Shown here: piece by piece, positions 27,127-34,925 of the stretch
Position numbering within the stretch: position 1 is the first letter of the stretch
How the letters are laid out: each line of letters starts with the position of its first letter
Origin: Paenibacillus sp. SYP-B3998
GTDB lineage: Bacteria; Bacillota; Bacilli; Paenibacillales; NBRC-103111
Direction of reading: 5' to 3'
Length of the DNA stretch: 64,000 bases
Assembly (NCBI RefSeq): GCF_010820665.1
Contig: NZ_JAAIKC010000006.1
Location: forward strand, 243,193 to 307,192
Notes under the pieces: model-generated
Told to the model about the DNA's origin: nothing
What the model saw: the letters and a program-made list of their open reading frames with translations, nothing else
The model's database searches: none
Made by a program: the position numbers and the translations under genes

Positions 27127-27846
27127 ATGTCATCTTCGTTTCCATCTGTTAAACCGCAAAAAAGCTCGGACATCGTACTAACAGAGCTCAAGCAGCGTAT
27201 TGAATCCGGGCAATATGAGCCTGGTTATCGTCTGCCATCTGTTGTTGACTTGGCTGCAGCCTTTAATATAGGACGTTCTACCATTCGAGAAGCATTAAGC
27301 GCCTTAAAAGCGATGGGCTTCATTGATATTCGCCATGGCGGAGGCACCTTCGTTAGTAAAGTGCTCCCATCGGAGGAGATGCCTGCAATTGGCGATTTCT
27401 TTCATAGAAAGGAATCTCTCCAGGAAATACTCGAAATCCGCAAATATATTGAAACCGGCTGCGCTTCGCTTGCAGCAAAACGCAGAACCGAAAATGACTT
27501 AGAACAAATGAAACATATCCTTACCTACATGCAAGAAATGTTGCAAAATGAACAAGCCTCCGAAGAGGCGGACGTTCAGTTTCATTTGCTTGTTGCCCAA
27601 GCCTCACATAATTCACTGCTCATTCAAATGATGGATTCCTTGACCAAAAGGCTGCAAGAAAGCATGGGGGATTCTCGCAAACTTTGGTTTTTCTCCGAAT
27701 TAGCCTCTGGTCAGCAGCTTCTTTTGGAGCATATTGGCATCTTTGAAGCGATTCTTGCCCAGAATGAAGCCTTGGCAGCGGAACGAATGATGGAGCATTT
27801 ATTGAAGGTGGAATTCGTCTTGGAGAAATTACAGGCGGGTACATAG
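27127..27846 (+). CDS. GntR-family regulator, FadR subfamily
   Basis: A 239-residue regulator with an N-terminal winged helix (about 15-80: YEPGYRLPSVVDLAAAFNIGRSTIREALSALKAMG region) and an all-helical FCD effector domain (about 100-235, EILEIRKYIETGCASLAA). FCD members next to hydroxyacid oxidases usually sense lactate or glycolate (LldR/GlcC-like). It is divergent from glcDF. The isoprenoid-synthase-like gene starts only 18 nt downstream, so read-through transcription into it is likely. Confidence 0.85.
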   Translation: MSSSFPSVKPQKSSDIVLTELKQRIESGQYEPGYRLPSVVDLAAAFNIGRSTIREALSALKAMGFIDIRHGGGTFVSKVLPSEEMPAIGDFFHRKESLQEILEIRKYIETGCASLAAKRRTENDLEQMKHILTYMQEMLQNEQASEEADVQFHLLVAQASHNSLLIQMMDSLTKRLQESMGDSRKLWFFSELASGQQLLLEHIGIFEAILAQNEALAAERMMEHLLKVEFVLEKLQAGT

Positions 27847-27863
27847 AAAGGAACAGATGACAG

Positions 27864-28811
27864 ATGAATTGGTTTGAAGCATACAAAGATCAACTAACCG
27901 AAGTATTTACTGAATCAGAACGCATTATTAGCAAGTTTCCAGCACCTTTAGATCGCCTTGGTCTAGACTATCTCGCCAAATTTGACGCTAGCAAGGAAGA
28001 CAGTACTAAAAATTATATTTGTTACCTGCTTCCCTTCTGGATGTCGGATTTGACTCCTTTACTACCAGAAACGATTAAAAAGTTTTCTCTGGCTAATATT
28101 TTCGGGATGCTCTACTTTTTTATCCAAGACGATATCATGGACTCCTCAACAAGCGAGCATAAAGAAAAACTTCCCTCAGGCAACTTATTTTATCTACAGT
28201 TTCTTACTATTTATAGAGATTTATTCCCATCAGAATCCCCATTTTGGACCTATTACAACGAATATGTCATAGAATGGTCCGACGCGGTAACGAATGAGAG
28301 CCAGGCCAATTATTTCATGAACGACATCCGCATGGTCGCCAAGAAAGCTAGTCCTGTTAAGATTGCTAGCACGGGAGCCTTGCTGCTCTCAAATCGTACA
28401 CAACTGGTCTCAGAGGTATCACGGGCTATCGAACATGTCCTTGTAACCCTACAAATGTTGGATGATTGGGCAGATTGGGAGCAGGATTTGGAAGATGCGT
28501 CCTATAACTGTTTATTAGCCATGCTTCACGCTCATCTGAAGCTCCCCTTACATATTCCTCTGTCTAAAGAAGTAATTAAACAACAAGTCTATGTTCACGA
28601 CTTTGTAGGTCTATACGCTCAGGTTGCCTCAACGACTCACCAGCTACTTTTAAATCTGGGACTTCAGGCACATTTGCCGCAGTTATATGCGTTTCACGAG
28701 TATTTAATTGAGAAGCTACTTGCAGATGGGGATCAGATCACAAAAAACAGACAAGTGCTGGCATTAGGCGGATTTCACAATTTATTATCTAAAGTCAACG
28801 AACAAGGGTAA
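27864..28811 (+). CDS. Class I isoprenoid-synthase-like enzyme, ComQ-like candidate
   Basis: A 315-residue, all-helical protein with two perfect aspartate-rich motifs of class I prenyl transferases/terpene synthases: DDIMD (residues 89-93, in FFIQDDIMD) and DDWAD (200-204, in LQMLDDWADWEQD). These bind the Mg2+-diphosphate of an isoprenyl donor. The protein is otherwise divergent from chain-elongating prenyl synthases. The next gene encodes a short NHLP-leader peptide ending in Trp, which recalls ComQ, the family member that prenylates the Trp of ComX. Peptide prenylation is my inference; a small-molecule terpene synthase remains possible. Confidence 0.7.
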   Translation: MNWFEAYKDQLTEVFTESERIISKFPAPLDRLGLDYLAKFDASKEDSTKNYICYLLPFWMSDLTPLLPETIKKFSLANIFGMLYFFIQDDIMDSSTSEHKEKLPSGNLFYLQFLTIYRDLFPSESPFWTYYNEYVIEWSDAVTNESQANYFMNDIRMVAKKASPVKIASTGALLLSNRTQLVSEVSRAIEHVLVTLQMLDDWADWEQDLEDASYNCLLAMLHAHLKLPLHIPLSKEVIKQQVYVHDFVGLYAQVASTTHQLLLNLGLQAHLPQLYAFHEYLIEKLLADGDQITKNRQVLALGGFHNLLSKVNEQG

Positions 28812-28842
28812 AGACTAAAGAACTATAATCACCTCATCGAAA

Positions 28843-28849
28843 TGTCGAA
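28843..28849 (+). promoter_or_regulatory. Spo0A-box-like heptamer
   Basis: TGTCGAA, the core 0A box of Bacillus, lies in the 124-nt gap upstream of the NHLP peptide gene. A single 7-mer match in a short gap is suggestive only. Confidence 0.3.
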
Positions 28850-28935
28850 AATAAAAAATGTGATAGATTATGTCGGAATTTCATGGTATGCTTTTCGCGT
28901 AGGAAAATATACCCAGAAATGTAGGAGTGATTATG

Positions 28936-29172
28936 ATGTCAGCAGAAGAGTTAAAAGCAAAAATTATTCAAAAGGCATGGGAAGATGCTTCATTCAAAGC
29001 GCAGTTACTTTCAGATCCTAAAGCAGCCCTTAAAGAAGCATTTGGTATCGTTATCCCTGACAATATTGAAATTAAAACGGTCGAAGAAACTCCTAATCAA
29101 AATGTTCTTGTCATTCCAGTTAATCCAGCAGAAGCATTGAACGGTACAGCACCCTTAAAAGACATGTGGTAG
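28936..29172 (+). CDS. NHLP-leader-type peptide precursor with C-terminal Trp
   Basis: A 78-residue peptide (from the second ATG; AGGAG 8 nt upstream; GTG 28927 and ATG 28933 are alternatives). The N-terminal 60 residues have the nitrile-hydratase-alpha-like leader pattern of NHLP RiPP precursors: EELKAKIIQKAWEDASFKAQ, LLSDPKAALKEAFG, IVIPDNIEIKTVEET, NVLVIP. After this the possible core is short, NPAEALNGTAPLKDMW, with Trp78 at the very C-terminus and no Gly-Gly site. The upstream gene encodes an isoprenoid-synthase-like enzyme, so a prenylated Trp signal peptide analogous to ComX is a reasonable hypothesis. A terminator follows. Confidence 0.78.
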   Translation: MSAEELKAKIIQKAWEDASFKAQLLSDPKAALKEAFGIVIPDNIEIKTVEETPNQNVLVIPVNPAEALNGTAPLKDMW

Positions 29173-29195
29173 TCGATTATATCAATGAATATTAA

Positions 29196-29229
29196 AAAGG
29201 TATCTCACTAATTAAAGTGAAATACCTTT
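29196..29229. terminator. Bidirectional terminator between peptide and kinase genes
   Basis: AAAGGTAT-TCACT pairs with AGTGA-ATACCTTT around a short AT loop with one mismatch; A- and T-runs flank it on both sides, serving the convergent peptide and kinase genes. Confidence 0.85.
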
Positions 29230-29230
29230 C

Positions 29231-31138
29231 TTATTTACTAGCATGGGTATTTAAAGTGGGAAAGCGAATAATAACTTCCGTCCCTATATTCTTCTGACTT
29301 TTGAAGACGATTGATCCTTTCATAACCTCAATAATGCGGAACGTAACCATTAATCCAAGACCTGTCCCCTTTGTTTTCGTTGAAAAGTAAGGCTCTCCTA
29401 ATTTAGCTATTTTCGAAGGCTCTATTCCCTCTCCATTATCCTTTATATGAATAAACACTTGGTCGCTTTCTTCATATGCCCAGATGTGAATTTGCCCTTC
29501 GTCACGAAAAGCCTCGATGCTATTCTTAATAATATTAATAAATGCCTGCTTTAGCTTCGAAGAGTTTCCTTGGATATAGAGCTCTTGAGGAATATTTAAC
29601 GACACCCCTCCCCCATGTAACGTCGCTAGAGGTAGAATAATGCCTTCAATTTGCTTCAATTCTTTATAAATATTCAACTCTGTTATTTCATCCAATTGTG
29701 GCTTCGCAAATGTGAGGAAGTCCGTAATAATATTAGAAGCTCGATCCAACTCTTCTATTGCGATACCCATATATTCCTTGTTCTTATCGGTTGCACTCTT
29801 AGCTACTAGTTGTAGAAAACCACGAGTGACCTGGAGCGGATTTCTAACCTCATGTGCTACAGAGGCTGCTAGCGAGCTAATCATTTCCATTTTCTCAGAA
29901 AGTTGCAGCTGTTGATTATAGAATTCAAGTTCTTTCGAATAATTTAACATAAGATCTTGATAGGCAGCGAATCGTCTACCTAATATAACAATGAGAGAGA
30001 TAATAAAACCAACAATACCCCATTTCCACAAAAAGACCTGGTACGTCTGTGAACTGCTATAGTACCAAACAAGATCAATAATTCCCATAAGAGCCATAAG
30101 AGCAAAACCCGATGAGAAAATAATAGCATCCTTATTGCCTCTTTTTGCAAATATAGCAGAATATCCGATTAATAAAACAAGCTGAATCAAGATGATATAT
30201 CCCAATACAGTTACCGAAATTAAGAAGTATACCTTAGCGAAGCGGTAATCAGAAGCTAGATTAATAATCATGCATAAAATAGAAAAGACGGAGTAAATCA
30301 TTTGAAATTTCCTAAATCTACGCATAAGCGTCAGTTTATCATTCTCAAATACCTTCTCAAAAAAGAAACTAAGTGCAGGTAAAAAAATCGCTAATGAGAT
30401 ATCAAAAAGCGCTATAAAAATAACACCATATCGTTCGAAATTAGTGAACATAAAGGGTGAGAAGGTTGCAATAATGATGCCTATCGTTAAAATCATTATG
30501 CTTAATGAAATCCAACTAGCAAGTTGAATTTTCTTTAAGAAAATCGAACAAATTAACATAATCCCCGCAATAAATAGAAAAGCACAGCCTAATATAATAT
30601 TAGCCAGATCACTCACGACAAATATCTGCATTAATTTGGTATATTGATCCATTTTTATATCAGAATGGACCCCTAAACGATCCTTACTCGTTTCCATTTT
30701 AAGATAAATATTTTTACCCGCATCTTCACTGCTTAGTGGGATGAGGATGCGATGAACATCATAGGCATAATTATAGTTTACCTCTTGAATCAACTGATCT
30801 TCCAAGTACACCCAAAGATGCTTAGCAAATATTTCATTAATAAACACCCCGTAATGATCGGGCAGTATGGTCGGAAGCTGAGCTTTCGCCCACGCTGTAG
30901 AAATATTTTTAGGTTTTTCCGGGAAAAATTTGCGGTCTGAAACATTAAGCCAGTTTAATGACGATGATCCCTTGATTAATTCCTCAACCGTCCCAGGCCC
31001 GTCCCCCCACATAATACTCCACTCTGGAATCGTTTTGCTTTCATCTTGGCTGACAGCATCTATTCGCGGAGCTATGAAACCGCAACCAATAAGGAAAGCC
31101 AGCACAGCTACAAACAACAATCTATATTTCATCTTCAA
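29231..31138 (-). CDS. 7TM-type (7TMR-DISM-like) sensor histidine kinase
   Basis: A protein of about 635 residues: signal-like first segment (MKYRLLFVAVLAFLIGC), an extracellular beta-rich domain (about 25-165, WVYLEDQLIQEVNYNY), seven hydrophobic helices (about 170-390), a coiled coil, then a HisKA domain with VAHEIRNPLQVTRGFLQL and an HATPase with NIIKNSIEAF, DNGEGI and GTGLGL. The catalytic part is close to sporulation kinases. I start near the TTG at 31136-31138 (AAGGTG 6 nt upstream); the frame opens at 31234. It converges on the NHLP peptide gene and could be its receptor, as ComP is for ComX. No response regulator is adjacent. Confidence 0.85.
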   Translation of the reverse strand: MKMKYRLLFVAVLAFLIGCGFIAPRIDAVSQDESKTIPEWSIMWGDGPGTVEELIKGSSSLNWLNVSDRKFFPEKPKNISTAWAKAQLPTILPDHYGVFINEIFAKHLWVYLEDQLIQEVNYNYAYDVHRILIPLSSEDAGKNIYLKMETSKDRLGVHSDIKMDQYTKLMQIFVVSDLANIILGCAFLFIAGIMLICSIFLKKIQLASWISLSIMILTIGIIIATFSPFMFTNFERYGVIFIALFDISLAIFLPALSFFFEKVFENDKLTLMRRFRKFQMIYSVFSILCMIINLASDYRFAKVYFLISVTVLGYIILIQLVLLIGYSAIFAKRGNKDAIIFSSGFALMALMGIIDLVWYYSSSQTYQVFLWKWGIVGFIISLIVILGRRFAAYQDLMLNYSKELEFYNQQLQLSEKMEMISSLAASVAHEVRNPLQVTRGFLQLVAKSATDKNKEYMGIAIEELDRASNIITDFLTFAKPQLDEITELNIYKELKQIEGIILPLATLHGGGVSLNIPQELYIQGNSSKLKQAFINIIKNSIEAFRDEGQIHIWAYEESDQVFIHIKDNGEGIEPSKIAKLGEPYFSTKTKGTGLGLMVTFRIIEVMKGSIVFKSQKNIGTEVIIRFPTLNTHASK

Positions 31139-31249
31139 AAAAAACACCTTCCCAGGAAGATTTACAGTAATTAGCAAGTCCATATAAATTTCGACTAAAT
31201 TCGTCATATTCCTTCTTTTCCTACAGGTATTCATTAGGAAAATAATACT

Positions 31250-31288
31250 AAAGCACCCCCCTAGAATAATTCCTAGGGAGGTGCTTTT
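31250..31288. terminator. Rho-independent terminator downstream of yhaM
   Basis: AAAGCACC-CCCTAG and CTAGGG-GGTGCTTT form a long stem around AATAATTC, flanked by A and T runs on both sides. It lies between the 5' end of the kinase gene and the 3' end of yhaM. Confidence 0.9.
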
Positions 31289-31325
31289 ATGAAAAATAGC
31301 TCTCTTTGGGCAAAAGAACCCCCTT

Positions 31326-32282
31326 TTATATTTTCAAACGATACATCGCCTTATTCTCCAACCCTCTGATCATCGGGGTCCAAGGCTCGCTCTCTGGTGT
31401 AAGCTCAAGTGAATCCTCTACCATTTGAAGCTTGGCATCGAGGGAATCGATATAATGCAGCGCTACCGCTTCCGCAATCTGAGGCTGTACAGGACTGCCC
31501 CATTCTGCCAGATTATGATGGGCAAGCACAATATGCTGTAACCCGATGACGATATCGGAGGTAAGATCAATACCGTGATGAAGCGCTGCCTCCGTAATCC
31601 AATTCGACGCCATCGAGATATGTCCCAACAGTTTGCCCTGCACGCTGTAATCAGAAACAATGCCGAGCTGCGCAATCATTTCCTCAGGCTTGGCAATATC
31701 GTGAAGGATAATGCCTGCCTTGATTAGATCCTCATTCAGAAATGGCCGCTGCTTACTTATAAATTCACCAAGCTCCAGCATTCTTACAATATGATAGGCG
31801 AGCCCTGCAAAATAAGCATGATGATGGGTTTTCGCAGCAGGATAATGCATAAGCTTATCTTCTACTTTTTCTACACAGAAGGATACTAGCTTCTTTATTG
31901 TGGGGTCTACAATACTTTCCATGGCCACTTTAATCGTGTTGACCAGATCGATCGGACTTACAGGCGCAGAACGAATGAAATCCTTAACCGATACCTCATC
32001 CTCGGGCCCTGTCTTACGTAATCGTGTAATTTTCACCTGAAGCTTTTCCCGGTACGTCTGAACCAAGCCCTGAACCTTGACCAACCCCATAGGGAAAAAA
32101 GTTTCTTTATCCGTTGAGCTTGCATCCCAATATTTGGCGGATATTTGTCCACTAGAATCACACAAGACGATATCGAAGTAGTCCTTCGCAGGTGTAGCAT
32201 TCGTTTGCTTGACTTCCAGTTCCTTCAGCAGATAGTAGCCCACGAACTCGTCTTGTGGTTGTAGTTGTTTGATAAGTGTCAT
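31326..32282 (-). CDS. yhaM: 3'-5' exoribonuclease YhaM
   Basis: A 318-residue protein with an N-terminal OB-fold nucleic acid-binding domain (about 10-95, LCDSSGQISAKYWDA) and an HD phosphohydrolase domain (about 150-290) with HHHAYFAGLAYHI, ILHDIAKPEE and IVLAHHN. Length and order match YhaM, the Firmicute 3'-5' exonuclease that trims RNA ends and single-stranded DNA. It is monocistronic and ends in a strong terminator. Confidence 0.92.
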   Translation of the reverse strand: MTLIKQLQPQDEFVGYYLLKELEVKQTNATPAKDYFDIVLCDSSGQISAKYWDASSTDKETFFPMGLVKVQGLVQTYREKLQVKITRLRKTGPEDEVSVKDFIRSAPVSPIDLVNTIKVAMESIVDPTIKKLVSFCVEKVEDKLMHYPAAKTHHHAYFAGLAYHIVRMLELGEFISKQRPFLNEDLIKAGIILHDIAKPEEMIAQLGIVSDYSVQGKLLGHISMASNWITEAALHHGIDLTSDIVIGLQHIVLAHHNLAEWGSPVQPQIAEAVALHYIDSLDAKLQMVEDSLELTPESEPWTPMIRGLENKAMYRLKI

Positions 32283-32602
32283 TATAAGTTCCTCCCTAGT
32301 ACGATAGCCATATTATACTAGATTATGTAAGCAAACGTATAATATTTAGTGTTTTTTATCCCTCTTCCTCATCGATGAAGGGTAGCACGAACCCTGACTT
32401 TCGTCTAGAGGTACCTAGACTGTTTACCTTTTGGCAATAAAGAACACACTGAAGTCTTCGATCCTAATGCTGAACATTCTCTTGCTTGGACTAGACACTT
32501 TATACTCCTATTGCTTCTCATAGTTATAATTTATCCCTACCACAAAGTGATCCCTCTTATATAATAGAAATATATACCTTTTTATGAAAGGAGGTGAAAT
32601 TA

Positions 32603-32956
32603 ATGAAAAAAGTAGTTTTATTAGTACTAGTTGCTTTATTTGCCCTAACCACTAGCGTGTCTGCTGCGTATACGGCAACGTCATACGATTTGACTGTCAG
32701 CCAGTCCGGACAATATCGCATAAGCGTCGGCCTTTGGAGTACTACGAACGAAACCGTCGAATTAAAGCTTTATTCCAAAGCACCTAATGGTCAACTAAGC
32801 CAAGTCTACTCAACTACTGTAAATATTGGCCCCGTCACTCCAAGCCCCGTGGAGAAAAACGTTGGTTACCTCCCCCAAGGAACCTACGTAATTAAAGGTG
32901 AATTCCCAGGCTCTTATGGTAGTTTAGGACCTGTTAGCTTATATCCAGCGTATTAA
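32603..32956 (+). CDS. Small secreted protein, 117 aa, unknown function
   Basis: A classical signal peptide (KKVVLLVLVALFALTTSVSAA) is followed by about 95 residues rich in Ser, Thr, Tyr, Gly and Pro with a beta-sandwich look (YDLTVSQSGQYRISVGLWS, GTYVIKGEFPG). An AAAGGAGGTG site gives the ATG at 32603 (the frame opens 9 nt earlier at a GTG inside the ribosome site). It may be an extracellular matrix or bacteriocin-like protein, but I recognise no family. A clear terminator follows. The 310-nt gap upstream holds a TATAAT at about 32557-32565 and nothing else I can name. Confidence 0.7.
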   Translation: MKKVVLLVLVALFALTTSVSAAYTATSYDLTVSQSGQYRISVGLWSTTNETVELKLYSKAPNGQLSQVYSTTVNIGPVTPSPVEKNVGYLPQGTYVIKGEFPGSYGSLGPVSLYPAY

Positions 32957-32963
32957 TAATGAG

Positions 32964-33007
32964 AAAAAGGACAACACTGAATCTCTCAGTTGTTTGTCCT
33001 TTTTTTG
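32964..33007 (+). terminator. Rho-independent terminator
   Basis: AAAAAGGACAA-CACTGA pairs with TCAG-TTG-TTTGTCCTTTTTTT with a small bulge; T7 follows. Confidence 0.88.
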
Positions 33008-33113
33008 TATCTAAACCATTCCTTTTGGTTACCCTCCTGAAAATAAAACAATTCCCCGCTAGCCAGAAGCTAGTCGAGGAACTGATTGTAAGCTATCTAT
33101 TGCCTATCACCGA

Positions 33114-33466
33114 TTAACCATTGTAAGTAATGATAACGTTATCAGGGTATGTGGATGTAACGACCCATCCTGCTGGAATTGGGGATAGTCTTGAAATGGT
33201 TATCTGATCTCCGAGCTTGGCTCCGCCAACATATGTAATATAACGTTATCGGAATATACAGAGGTAACAACCCAATCCGCCGGAATGGGGGAAAGTCTTG
33301 AAATAGTTAAAGTATCTCCGTACTTTACTGCACTGGCTGTATTACTAAATGCTTTTTGTACAGCTGAAGCGTTGTTCTCGCTCTGAGCATAACCAACAGA
33401 GCTCATACTTGCAGAAAGGCCAATTACCGTAACTAAAGTAAGCAATAATAGGTTTCTATTACCCAT
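33114..33466 (-). pseudogene. Frameshifted secreted protein with duplicated C-terminal motif
   Basis: The minus-strand frame encodes a signal peptide (NLLLLTLVTVIGLSASMSS) and the motif GDTLTISRLSPIPADWVVTSVYSDNVI, then continues out of frame. In the neighbouring frame the same motif follows again (GDQITISRLSPIPAGWVVTSTYPDNVIITYNG, stop at 33114-33116), joined by YVGGAKL. Insertion of one A at about 33238 would restore a continuous gene with two near-identical repeats. There is also no convincing ribosome site before the Met at 33466. I read this as a decayed tandem-repeat secreted protein; a sequencing error is the alternative. Confidence 0.7.
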
Positions 33467-33713
33467 TTCATAGGAAATTATAAATAGTTGAATTTTAACT
33501 TTAGATTTGATAGCTGCGCAGCCGACCAATCTAGTTTCATACTACATGATTAACAATTATATGCAAATAATCTTTTTTATGGATTATATTAAGATAGAGA
33601 CTCGGAAACCTGATATGAAGTTTTACATGTCCTCCATAAGAATCCCCACGAGACATACATCCCAAAGTCTAAACCGCCTTTCTCTTTTCTCACGATAGGA
33701 GGACAAGATCATT

Positions 33714-33860
33714 ATGGCAGGAAAAATGGATTATTCACTGTCGATGTTGCTCGACATTCGGCGTGTACAAAGTAAATTCCTAATCGTTTCCCTGCAATGT
33801 TTTATTACACCTAGTATTACGGTTAAAGCTTATTTAGCCGATTATTATAATCGTCCATAA
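33714..33860 (+). pseudogene. 5' gene fragment running into CRISPR array 1
   Basis: A 48-codon frame with an AGGAGG site begins MAGKMDYSLSMLLDI and then runs through the degenerate distal CRISPR repeat (33799-33828) to a stop at 33858. The opening looks like a real gene start, so it is probably the head of a gene that was cut by the CRISPR block. No family is recognisable. Confidence 0.35.
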
Positions 33861-34483
33861 GCATGTTTCAATACACCTAGTGTTACGGTTAAAGAATAAT
33901 ATATATGTTACTATCCTCATTGCTCACTCGTTTCAATACACCTAGTGTTACGGTTAAAGAAAATGGTGTACTGGTGCTGGAACGGGCGGGACTGATGTTT
34001 CAATACACCTAGTGTTACGGTTAAAGAATCGGAGACGTTGTCCTGATCGCTGACGGAGTGCTGTTTCAATACACCTAGTGTTACGGTTAAAGTCAACTTA
34101 TGGCGCGAGTCAAGAATCGACTTACATGTTTCAATACACCTAGTGTTACGGTTAAAGGGAAAACTCACTTACTCATGGCTATTGCCAACGGTTGTTTCAA
34201 TACACCTAGTGTTACGGTTAAAGCCAAATTGATTTAGAAAAGTTGCTCCAGCACTGATGTTTCAATACACCTAGTGTTACGGTTAAAGCCCTGAGCGGAT
34301 TAGCGGAACTTTTTCGCGCGGGTAGTTTCAATACACCTAGTGTTACGGTTAAAGTCAGCTCGGCGACCGTTGTTTCCTCCGGCGACCATGTTTCAATACA
34401 CCTAGTGTTACGGTTAAAGCTTTAGCGTATGATACACGTGCTGCATTTACTACGTTTCAATACACCTAGTGTTACGGTTAAAG
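33799..34483 (-). CRISPR. CRISPR array 1, type I-B, 11 repeats
   Basis: Eleven 30-nt repeats with spacers of about 35-37 nt. On the plus strand each repeat starts GTTTCAATACACC and ends TTACGGTTAAAG. The reverse complement ends in ATTGAAAC, the usual 5' handle of I-B crRNAs, so transcription is on the minus strand. The lowest-coordinate repeat (33799-33828) has several mismatches, as expected for the leader-distal end, while the other ten are identical. The leader is at 34484 onward. It is separated from the cas genes by a second array and an inserted lactonase/marR pair. Confidence 0.97.
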
Positions 34484-34683
34484 GGCAGTAAAATCAAGCT
34501 TTTCAAAATGGCTATAGTCAAATAATACTACAGCCGCAAGGGTTTCTCAATTTTTTCCCAACCGAAATTGATTTTAGAAAATTAACTCTCCCAATTCCCC
34601 TCCAAGCCATTCGGCTCTAAGGCTCATCCCCTGTTGTCCATCGTCAACGGTTGGGAAAAATTCGCTAGAACAGCATCGATTCC
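34484..34683 (-). promoter_or_regulatory. CRISPR leader 1 with promoter, long-range inverted repeat and cas2 3' remnant
   Basis: Nearly identical to leader 2. On the minus strand a sigma-A-type promoter reads TTGAGA (34550-34545), 17 nt, TATTAT (34527-34522), about 40 nt from the first repeat. Upstream, TTTTTCCCAACCG (34552-34564) and CGGTTGGGAAAAA (34648-34660) form 13-bp inverted arms 83 nt apart. The far end (about 34666-34682) matches the last codons of cas2 (GAATCGATGCTG), which shows that this leader was copied together with the cas2 tail. Confidence 0.85.
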
Positions 34684-34764
34684 TGTCAGGTCTCAGGCAA
34701 TCCATCGATAGATTACTCCTACTATTTAATAAAACGGAAGAGCTATGCTACCCGTTATGAACAC

Positions 34765-34797
34765 AAAAAGGCCGTCAATTACATAGACAGCCTTTTT
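34765..34797 (+). terminator. Hairpin terminator
   Basis: AAAAAGGC-GTC pairs with GAC-GCCTTTTT around AATTACATA with one mismatch; T5 follows. No intact gene immediately precedes it on the plus strand, so it may be left from a lost gene. Confidence 0.75.
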
Positions 34798-34874
34798 GTA
34801 TTTATCGAACAAACATTGTGAACCTACCATCTTCGGGTATAGTAATGTTCATACAAATCATGGGTCAATTAGCA

Positions 34875-34901
34875 TTGACAATAAATGACGTGTCATTTAA
34901 T
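34875..34901 (+). promoter_or_regulatory. Promoter with embedded palindrome (candidate MarR operator)
   Basis: A consensus -35 TTGACA (34875-34880) is followed by AAATGAC-GT-GTCATTT (34883-34898), perfect 7-bp arms, covering the spacer and an AT-rich -10 zone. It precedes the lactonase-like gene and its downstream marR, so repression by that MarR is likely. Confidence 0.65.
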
Positions 34902-34925
34902 TTAATGCGAAAAGAGGAATGTCTC

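Noticed and set aside
28801..28935. ComA-box search upstream of the peptide gene
   Set aside because: No TTGCGG/CCGCAA dyad is present, so direct equivalence to the Bacillus ComQXPA circuit is not supported at the promoter level.
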